NCBI GenBank assembly: GCA_036477795.1
Contig: JAZGDL010000050.1
Location: 1 to 7,226 of the forward strand
Origin: JAZGDL01 sp036477795
Lineage (GTDB): Bacteria; Planctomycetota; Phycisphaerae; UBA1845
Length of the DNA: 7,226 nt
Direction of reading: 5' to 3'
Part shown: positions 1 to 4,004 of the stretch, piece by piece
Numbering within the stretch: the first letter of the stretch is position 1
Layout: each line of letters starts with the position of its first letter
The notes under the pieces: model-generated
The model's database searches: none
The model's input: only the letters and a program-made list of their open reading frames with translations
Told to the model about the DNA's origin: nothing
Translations under genes and position numbers: made by a program

Positions 1-9
1 CCACCCCTG

Positions 10-55
10 GTGGGTGGCGCCGTCTGGCGAATGCGCCACCCACAAGAGGTGGCGC
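10..55. repeat. GC-rich REP-like hairpin beside tRNA-Tyr
   Basis: Positions 10-20 (GTGGGTGGCGC) pair perfectly with 33-43 around a 12-nt loop. The same right arm (GCGCCACC, 33-40) can instead pair with GGTGGCGC at 48-55, so two mutually exclusive hairpins are possible. It lies beyond the 3' end of the minus-strand tRNA gene, but no T-tract follows on either strand, so it is not a classic terminator. The AAGAGGTGG at 44-52 recurs inverted in the hairpin at 2352-2456, which suggests a shared interspersed repeat family. Confidence 0.6.
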
Positions 56-75
56 TACAGCGGTTGTCCTCCGCA

Positions 76-158
76 TGGGCGCGCCAGGATTCGAACCTGG
101 GAAGGCGAACGCCAACGGGTTTACAGCCCGTCCCCTTTGGCCACTTGGGTACACGCCC
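76..158 (-). tRNA. tRNA-Tyr (anticodon GTA)
   Basis: This is a complete class II tRNA of 83 nt read on the minus strand. The acceptor stem pairs GGGCGTG with CGCGCCC, with one G-U pair, and the discriminator base is A. The anticodon stem ACGGG/CCCGT encloses the loop CTGTAAA, giving anticodon GTA at 122-124. A long variable arm, as expected for bacterial tyrosine tRNAs, precedes a canonical T-arm containing GTTCGAATC. The 3' CCA is not encoded; TGCGG follows the discriminator base. The 5' half (120-158) is duplicated exactly at 2149-2187, so this gene appears to be the attachment site of the adjoining element. If so, its upstream sequence now comes from that element, and any promoter must lie within element DNA. 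I see only a weak candidate (TATAGC, minus strand, 200-205). Confidence 0.96.
120..158. repeat. Left attachment-site repeat within tRNA-Tyr
   Basis: These 39 bp run from the 3' end of the anticodon loop through the 5' strand of the anticodon stem, the D-arm and the 5' acceptor strand. They are identical to 2149-2187, and identity stops at both ends (g versus a at 119/2148, g versus a at 159/2188). The pattern fits an att core whose duplication restores the tRNA 5' half after insertion. Confidence 0.85.
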
Positions 159-178
159 GACAACCATTCCCTAAACTC

Positions 179-207
179 TTCCCAAAATGCTGGGAGCTTG
201 CTATACT
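179..207 (+). promoter_or_regulatory. Extended -10 promoter for the AP2-like gene
   Basis: TATACT at 202-207 (5/6 match to TATAAT) is preceded by TG at 199-200, giving an extended -10 motif. TTCCCA at 179-184 (4/6 match to TTGACA) sits at 17-bp spacing. It is 41 bp upstream of the ATG at 248 and just inside the left end of the element. The call comes from consensus matching only. Confidence 0.5.
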
Positions 208-247
208 ACTCCTCTTGGCGAATTTGGCTAGCAGGAGTGACAGCATC

Positions 248-715
248 ATGGCACGACCATTAGCCCCATGCGTCCAGGTCAACGGGCGTACCGTTGACGG
301 AGTTTGGAAAGCAGCAAAGGGATTCTACATCCGAAACGCCCACAAGCAAGGGACGGATCGGAGAGAGTTCTTTACGACCATTGAGGGGGCAATCGCACGT
401 CGGGACCACCTTGCGGGCATCCTGCCTACGGTACCCTCTCGGACCAGAGAGCAGGCGTACCAAGAGGCTCTGTCTCATGGGATCGACCCTGATTACCTGG
501 ACGATCATCCCGACGTGGTTGACTCGTTTATGGGTGGTCGGAAGCTCAATCCCGCTTACGGCGATCGGGCTCTTGCCTTGGCAGCAATGTTCAACCTGCC
601 CGCTGATACATTCAAGCCCAAGGGAGAGCTTGCCGTCAGAAAGCCCGTAGGCTTCACCGTCAAGGGAGTGGGGAATAGCTACCTCTCTTGGTATGCGGAT
701 ACCCGGACTACTTGA
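248..715 (+). CDS. AP2-like DNA-binding-type protein, two repeats, C-terminus frameshifted
   Basis: The ATG at 248 is chosen because AGGAG lies at 233-237, 10 nt upstream; longer in-frame extension would run through the tRNA gene. The product is 155 residues. Residues about 16-57 (GVW..., FYIR, RREFF, then IEGAIARRDHLAG) show the strand-strand-strand-helix pattern of AP2-type or integrase-arm DNA-binding domains; this family link is inferred by eye. A second, related unit begins near residue 138 (VKGVGNSYLSWYADT) but the frame then ends at 715. In the -1 frame, codons 697-774 continue it as GYPDYLKDAV and VIRRKYLAG, mirroring IARRDHLAG of the first unit, and end at TAG 772-774. No slippery heptamer is visible, so a 1-bp deletion or sequencing error is likelier than programmed frameshifting. 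It lies 28 bp upstream of the next gene if the restored stop is used. Function unknown; a regulatory or recombination-accessory DNA-binding role is possible. Confidence 0.65.
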   Translation: MARPLAPCVQVNGRTVDGVWKAAKGFYIRNAHKQGTDRREFFTTIEGAIARRDHLAGILPTVPSRTREQAYQEALSHGIDPDYLDDHPDVVDSFMGGRKLNPAYGDRALALAAMFNLPADTFKPKGELAVRKPVGFTVKGVGNSYLSWYADTRTT

Positions 716-802
716 AGGACGCGGTTGACGTGATTCGACGGAAGTATCTTGCGGGATCGGCGGTGAAGAACTAGGGTAGAGAGTCATTGGAGGCCGCCAC
801 TA

Positions 803-1024
803 ATGGCAAAGCAAACGACCATCTTTCCCGTGGAAATCTGTTACGTCGGTGGTAAGTCTTCGGAAATCCTGTTTCTCGGCGAGAAGCAGTTTGACGGGCT
901 GGTAGATGCTTGGAAGAAACAGGACAAGAGGTATCCATTGCGATATCGTCACAGCCAGGAAGACAGGAAAGAACGTACTTATTACCTTGACCTACTTTAT
1001 GTAATTTCGATTCGTCGGCTGTAA
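803..1024 (+). CDS. Small hypothetical protein (73 aa)
   Basis: The ATG at 803 follows GGAGG at 789-793 with a 9-nt gap, a strong ribosome binding site that supports translation. The product is 73 residues, soluble-looking, with no signal peptide, membrane segment or Cys/His metal site. It alternates hydrophobic strands (TIFPVEICYVGG, SEILFLGEKQF) with a Trp-containing, Lys-rich helix (VDAWKKQDKRYPLRY) and a Tyr/Leu-rich C-terminus (YYLDLLYVISIRRL). I do not recognise a family. It follows the AP2-like gene in the same direction, 28 bp after that gene's frameshift-corrected stop, so the two are probably cotranscribed from the promoter near 179-207. It is cargo of the putative tRNA-anchored element. 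Confidence 0.6.
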   Translation: MAKQTTIFPVEICYVGGKSSEILFLGEKQFDGLVDAWKKQDKRYPLRYRHSQEDRKERTYYLDLLYVISIRRL

Positions 1025-1230
1025 CAGTCCGCCCCCTAGAGTTCGATTCTGGCGTTGACATTACCATCCATCCGTCATCAAACGTCGTGACCACGCAACA
1101 ACGGCGTTGCGTGGGTTCCGACTTTCAGGTTGTAGTAATGGTAAATGTATTGGGGTTGCCCGTTGCGGGCTGGGCTGCCGATCAAGGAAATCGGCGGGAG
1201 GATATTATCTCAATTCAATCTGACGCGCGT
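1025..1230. other. Gene-free, hairpin-rich stretch
   Basis: No supported gene lies here. Three hairpins occur in series: CCACGCAAC/GTTGCGTGG (1091-1099 with 1106-1114, 9-bp stem, 6-nt loop), GCCCG/CGGGC (1158-1162 with 1166-1170, 3-nt loop) and GCCGAT/ATCGGC (1177-1182 with 1190-1195, 7-nt loop). None is followed by a T-run, so they are not typical intrinsic terminators. A minus-strand promoter-like sequence at 1231-1258 would transcribe through them toward the 3' end of the small gene, so a structured or antisense RNA is possible but unproven. Confidence 0.45.
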
Positions 1231-1258
1231 ATCTTAACACAACGCTGAGCGTTGTCAA
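1231..1258 (-). promoter_or_regulatory. Minus-strand promoter with a palindrome in its spacer
   Basis: On the minus strand, TTGACA (1253-1258, perfect -35) is followed after 16 bp by TAAGAT (1231-1236, 4/6 match to the -10). A perfect 17-bp palindrome, half-site ACAACGCT around G1247, occupies 1239-1255, that is, the spacer and part of the -35. This is a classic operator position for a repressor. Transcription would run left toward 1025-1230, where no minus-strand gene is supported. Confidence 0.45.
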
Positions 1259-1263
1259 GCGAA

Positions 1264-1284
1264 AAGTGTCAAGGCTTGACACTT
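1264..1284. promoter_or_regulatory. 21-bp perfect palindrome, probable operator
   Basis: The half-site AAGTGTCAAG is mirrored perfectly around G1274, giving 10 bp per arm. The core TGTCAAG also occurs at 1253-1259, 14 bp to the left, so it appears twice directly and once inverted within 30 bp. The palindrome includes the -35 of the plus-strand promoter-like sequence and lies just upstream of the minus-strand one. It resembles an autoregulatory operator of a helix-turn-helix repressor, but the cognate regulator is not identified. Confidence 0.55.
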
Positions 1285-1303
1285 ATGTACGATGTGGTAT
1301 GAA
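1276..1303 (+). promoter_or_regulatory. Plus-strand extended -10 promoter-like sequence
   Basis: TTGACA at 1276-1281 (perfect -35, inside the 21-bp palindrome) and TATGAA at 1298-1303 (4/6 match) are separated by 16 bp. TG at 1295-1296 supplies the extended -10. Downstream on this strand is only the reverse complement of the zinc-ribbon gene, so any transcript would be antisense to it. Confidence 0.4.
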
Positions 1304-1329
1304 AACGTTCGGGGTTTGGTTGGTGAATG

Positions 1330-1944
1330 TCAAATGAAGACAGGGTTGCAGCAGTAGGGGCAAACGGCTGAGCATACGGGGATGCAGCAACAACAATTGG
1401 GGCAGGCAATCATGCGGGTGGAGGGAGGGAGCGTCGTTGTAGCTGTGCCAGAGACGCCCAACGAGGGAGCTTGCAGCATCTCAACGCCAAAACCCGGAAG
1501 GCTAGAGTAAGGGGCTTGAGTCCCAAGAGGAACCGCAGAAACGGTTGATTGAGCGATGATGCAGCCGTCGCAGTATATGGCGGCGGCAGGAAGCGGACCC
1601 GCACCGCAGCAATGACAATACGACTCTTGTGGAGCCATCGCTATGCATGGCTCAGGTCGGAAGCATGGTTCGCAATCGTCAAGTCGGTAGCAGTCTTCAT
1701 CGAAGGGCGACGGAACATCGGGGCAAGGTGGCAGAGTGGGCCAGTCTTCCGTGAATCGAAGCTTGGGCGAGTGCGACGGAATGGTATCAAGTTGGGGCTC
1801 CGTCTTGATGGCATTTTGATCGGGCTTTGCTGCTCGACGGCCGCGTACCCTGCCCGCAACCTTGCGGACTACCCAACGACCAGCGTTGGAGAAGCCAGTG
1901 CAGCCGAGCTTGGTCACTATGGCCTGGAGAATTGCTTCGATCAT
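1330..1944 (-). CDS. Cys-rich probable double zinc-ribbon protein
   Basis: The product is 204 residues. An N-terminal segment (about 1-38) is amphipathic then basic (KVAGRVRGRRAAK) and could contact membrane or nucleic acid. A Pro-rich acidic linker (about 50-100) carries scattered Cys. Two metal-site candidates follow: C110-x2-C113-G paired with C125-x2-C128, and near the C-terminus CPNC (181-184) paired with CPYC (195-198). Paired CxxC knuckles are typical of zinc-ribbon or double-zinc-ribbon proteins; no catalytic domain is visible. The residues between the ribbons (about 133-176) are low-complexity, Ser/Thr/Pro-rich. The start ATG at 1942-1944 lacks a strong Shine-Dalgarno sequence. It is the only minus-strand gene in the putative element, converging on the plus-strand genes. 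A plus-strand frame at 1549-2001 overlaps it, but the clustered CxxC pattern favours this strand. Confidence 0.55.
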   Translation of the reverse strand: MIEAILQAIVTKLGCTGFSNAGRWVVRKVAGRVRGRRAAKPDQNAIKTEPQLDTIPSHSPKLRFTEDWPTLPPCPDVPSPFDEDCYRLDDCEPCFRPEPCIAMAPQESYCHCCGAGPLPAAAIYCDGCIIAQSTVSAVPLGTQAPYSSLPGFGVEMLQAPSLGVSGTATTTLPPSTRMIACPNCCCCIPVCSAVCPYCCNPVFI

Positions 1945-2052
1945 GCGTTGAGATTACCAGTGCGTGGCCCACGGTCAAACGTTTTTTGCGACCCCAAGTG
2001 AACCCAAAAAGAGATTAGAGAGTAACCCCATTTTTCGCGGGGAAATTGGGCT

Positions 2053-2081
2053 CCCTAAACTCCCCAAACCCGTCCCTAAAC
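2053..2081. repeat. CCCTAAAC repeats near the right end of the element
   Basis: CCCTAAACTC at 2053-2062 is identical to 169-178 just inside the left attachment repeat. CCCTAAAC also occurs at 2074-2081, 21 bp further on. They lie in a C-rich tract (about 2050-2095). Their placement 68-96 bp from the right repeat and 11 bp from the left one suits arm-type or accessory protein sites, which is inference. Confidence 0.45.
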
Positions 2082-2148
2082 CCCAACTCCCAAAACGTAA
2101 CGCCTTGTCATATAACGAGTTAGATGTTCGTTTTGGGAGCGGTGGAAA

Positions 2149-2187
2149 TTTACAGCCCGTCCCCTTTGGCCACTTGGGTACACGCCC
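2149..2187. repeat. Right attachment-site repeat (tRNA-Tyr 5' half)
   Basis: This is a 39-bp exact copy of 120-158, covering the tRNA from the anticodon loop to nucleotide 1. No tRNA 3' half accompanies it, so it cannot encode a functional tRNA. In the pre-insertion chromosome, 76-119 would have joined 2149-2187. A candidate original tRNA promoter on the minus strand is TAAAAT at 2229-2234, with TTGCCT 16 bp further upstream. Confidence 0.85.
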
Positions 2188-2226
2188 ACATCCGTCCTAC
2201 CAAAACCATTCCCGAGACCTTGGGGG

Positions 2227-2337
2227 GGATTTTACATCGTCAACCGCCACAGGCAAGAGGGGGACAAGCGGGAGTTCTTCACCAGCGAATCGGCGAGCGT
2301 GGGAATCCAGGCTAGTGCTCTGTTACTCCTGGTCTGA
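2227..2337 (+). pseudogene. Decayed fragment of a second AP2-like gene
   Basis: Read from 2227, the frame gives GFYIVNRHRQ then KREFFTSESA before losing similarity and stopping at TGA 2335-2337. This matches GFYIRNAHKQ and RREFFTTIEGA of the AP2-like gene at 320-391, with the same spacing. No start codon, ribosome binding site or conserved helix remains. It lies 39 bp beyond the right attachment repeat, whereas the intact gene starts 89 bp beyond the left one, so the order (att repeat, then AP2-like gene) is the same. It is best read as the stump of an earlier insertion at this tRNA. Confidence 0.65.
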
Positions 2338-2351
2338 TGGACCGTCAACGA

Positions 2352-2456
2352 ATGGGTGGCCCACCTCTTCAGAGGTGGGGGAGCCGATGAACGTCGGGGC
2401 GTTCACCTGAGCGTATATCATCGCGTCCCCCACGGCTAAAGCCATGGGCCACCCAT
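2352..2456. repeat. 105-bp inverted-repeat element, MITE/REP-like
   Basis: Perfect 12-bp terminal inverted repeats, ATGGGTGGCCCA at 2352-2363 and its complement at 2445-2456, enclose two internal hairpins. These are CCACCTCT/AGAGGTGG (2361-2368 with 2371-2378, 2-nt loop) and CCCACGGCT/AGCCATGGG (2429-2437 with 2440-2448, one mismatch, 2-nt loop). It is non-coding and too short for a transposase. It sits 25 bp past the 3' end of the minus-strand methyltransferase gene, where it could also stop or stabilise transcripts. Confidence 0.7.
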
Positions 2457-2481
2457 CCATCAGATGAGCAATAACAGAGTA

Positions 2482-3756
2482 CTAGTGGCGTGTTGCGACT
2501 TGAGCACTACAGTGAGCCGGTGGTTGAAGACGGTAATCGGTCCAGCGCGGTATTGTGATTTCGTATTGGCTGATGAGCTGCGTCAGGGTCAGAACGCTTG
2601 CAGTGTCGGGCAGTATCCTGCGAGCTTTGGCGGCGATCTCGTTCTCATAGTCGAAGCTGGTGGCTAGACAGACGTCGGGACGGTAGCCGGCCAGTTCCTG
2701 CGGCCTCACACAGGGGACATCGTGCACGGATTCACCCACGACCGCATCGTCGGCGACGGCTAGTACGTTTACACCAAGCGGGGCGAAGACGTCCATGAAG
2801 TAGCCGAATTCGCGGCCCGCTCCGTAGCAGACCAGTCGTCGCCCGGCTAGCCGGTTGACCATGGCCCGGCGCATGTCGCTCAGCATCCGCTCGTAGTTAT
2901 TCATCAGGCCCATGTGGTATTCAACAATGTCGGGGTAGACCAGTTCGGGGGCCACCGGATGGGCGGGCGCCGCTGTGACCCAAATGAAACCGAAGGTGGC
3001 CACCTGCACCGTTTGAAACCCCATGGCTGCGAGGTACCTGGTGAGACTCGGTCCGGAAAAGTGGTTGATGTGTTGGGCGTAGCACAAGAACAGGTTTCGA
3101 TAAAAAAACTTCAGTTGGGAGCAGGTGTATCGAGCTTCGCTGTCTGGGGGAATCTGATAGGTCGGCGTGTAGCAGCTCAAGTCGGGCACGACGATGAACA
3201 GCCGGCCGTTGGGCGCCAGATAGGGCTGCACTGACCGCAACACTTCAGCGGGTTCAGCCAGGTGCTCGAGCACCGACGTCATCATAACCACATCGAAGAA
3301 TCCGGGTTCGAATTGTTGTATCCATTCGGCGCTGAACATTCCGGCGTCGAGTTGCGCCGCCGGCATTTTGCATCGGGCTGCTTGGGTATTTCGACGTCCC
3401 GCTTCGATCCCACAGCATTCGAAGCCGAGGTCGTAAAACCGCTTGAGCAACGCCCCGCGGTTGAACCCAATTTCGAGGATGCGTGGCGGGCGCCTGCCCT
3501 GGGGCACGCCGGTGAGCACGAACGACACCCAGGCACTGTACAGATCCAGATCGTCGTCACAGGTGACGTATTCCTGATCCTCGTACAGGTGGGTGCGGTC
3601 TTCGTTCCAGGAGCCGAAGACATGCCCGCATCTCTGACACACCGCAACCTTGAATGGGAACGTCTCGCCCAGAGACGGCTCGTAGCAATGCCACGTACCG
3701 GCACTGTCGACACAGACGACTACGTCGGTGTGGCTGCAGATGTTGCAGGTAAGCAC
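2482..3756 (-). CDS. SAM-dependent methyltransferase, zinc-binding N-terminus (sugar C-methyltransferase-like)
   Basis: The product is 424 residues from a GTG start at 3754-3756, preceded by GGGAG at 3764-3768 (7-nt gap). The ATG at 3811-3813 would add 19 residues encoded in repeat-like DNA and is disfavoured. An N-terminal metal knuckle has C4-x2-C7 and C40-x2-C43. A class I methyltransferase fold follows: motif I E95-I-G97-x3-G101, FDVVMMTSVLEH (about 154-165) and LAPNGRLFIVVPD. The C-terminus holds a second Rossmann-like unit, GAGREFG at 312-318. This order (zinc knuckle, methyltransferase, C-terminal nucleotide-fold domain) is that of the TylCIII/NovU-type sugar C-methyltransferases that act on NDP-ketosugars; assignment to that reaction is inferred from architecture. 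It lies 248 bp downstream of the radical SAM gene on the same strand and may be cotranscribed, although a repeat-rich gap separates them. Probable role: methylating a sugar for a surface glycan. Confidence 0.88.
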   Translation of the reverse strand: MLTCNICSHTDVVVCVDSAGTWHCYEPSLGETFPFKVAVCQRCGHVFGSWNEDRTHLYEDQEYVTCDDDLDLYSAWVSFVLTGVPQGRRPPRILEIGFNRGALLKRFYDLGFECCGIEAGRRNTQAARCKMPAAQLDAGMFSAEWIQQFEPGFFDVVMMTSVLEHLAEPAEVLRSVQPYLAPNGRLFIVVPDLSCYTPTYQIPPDSEARYTCSQLKFFYRNLFLCYAQHINHFSGPSLTRYLAAMGFQTVQVATFGFIWVTAAPAHPVAPELVYPDIVEYHMGLMNNYERMLSDMRRAMVNRLAGRRLVCYGAGREFGYFMDVFAPLGVNVLAVADDAVVGESVHDVPCVRPQELAGYRPDVCLATSFDYENEIAAKARRILPDTASVLTLTQLISQYEITIPRWTDYRLQPPAHCSAQVATRH

Positions 3757-3790
3757 TGGGTTTCTCCCGGGTGAATGTCGAACACGTTCG

Positions 3791-3965
3791 CGGTCGCGGC
3801 TCGGGCACCGCAAGCAATCGCTGGACCGAGAATCCCTTCTCGGTCCTTCCTATTGCGGGTGCCGAGAAAGGATTCTCGGCACAGCGTGAAAGGATTCTCT
3901 GCACAGCGTGGATTCTCGGGACAGCGTTTCGGCACGGCGCCCGCTCCCTTACGGTCGCGGCTCGG
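3791..3965. repeat. Intergenic repeat cluster flanked by a 14-bp direct repeat
   Basis: CGGTCGCGGCTCGG occurs at 3791-3804 and again at 3952-3965. Between the copies lie a perfect hairpin (GGACCGAGAA/TTCTCGGTCC, 3823-3832 with 3837-3846, 4-nt loop) and a short tandem array at 3866-3927. The cluster fills most of the 248-bp gap between the radical SAM and methyltransferase genes. It is non-coding and resembles interspersed GC-rich repeats of planctomycete genomes, which is my recollection rather than a search result. Confidence 0.65.
3866..3927. repeat. 22-bp tandem repeat, 2.8 copies
   Basis: Unit 1 (3866-3887) and unit 2 (3888-3909) start GAAAGGATTCTC, end GCACAGCGT and differ at one base. 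Unit 3 (3910-3927) lacks the first four bases and has one further change. Each unit contains GATTCTC, related to the inverted GAGAATC of the adjacent hairpin. The units are contiguous, with no spacers. Confidence 0.8.
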
Positions 3966-4004
3966 ATCGGTAGCGCGGAATCGTGCGCGGTTACTCAGGC
4001 GGTG

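Larger units (their letters stand above)
159..2187. mobile_element. Putative 2.03-kb tRNA-Tyr-anchored integrative element without integrase
   Basis: The block lies between an intact tRNA-Tyr and an exact 39-bp copy of its 5' half, the usual footprint of site-specific tRNA integration. Inside are only small genes: an AP2-like protein, a 73-residue protein and a zinc-ribbon-like protein on the opposite strand, plus a palindromic regulatory region. I find no tyrosine or serine recombinase, so the element would need an integrase supplied from elsewhere or have lost its own. Its genes look less GC-biased by eye than those right of 2482. CCCTAAAC motifs occur near both ends (169-176, 2053-2060, 2074-2081) and could be recombinase arm-type sites. 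The alternative is a duplicated tRNA fragment carried in by unrelated rearrangement. Confidence 0.65.

Noticed and set aside
14..247. Upstream extension of the AP2-like reading frame
   Set aside because: It would run through the tRNA-Tyr gene and a hairpin; a ribosome site and promoter fit the ATG at 248.
1033..1052. T-arm-like sequence (agttcgattct)
   Set aside because: The stem pairs poorly and no acceptor, anticodon or D-arm accompanies it, so it is not a tRNA.
771..1094. Minus-strand open frame of 107 codons
   Set aside because: It lies antisense to the 73-residue gene, which has a strong ribosome site; its protein has no recognisable pattern.
1549..2001. Plus-strand open frame of 150 codons
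   Set aside because: It overlaps the Cys-rich minus-strand gene and shows no domain; the paired CxxC motifs favour the other strand.
1964..2410. Plus-strand open frame across the right attachment repeat
   Set aside because: It reads through a tRNA fragment, the decayed AP2-like remnant in another frame and the hairpin element.
3757..3813. Longer N-terminus for the methyltransferase from the ATG at 3811-3813
   Set aside because: The extra 19 residues are encoded partly in repeat-like DNA, and GTG 3754-3756 has a well-placed GGGAG.
3866..3927. Possible CRISPR array
   Set aside because: The 22-bp units are contiguous with no spacers, and no cas genes are present.
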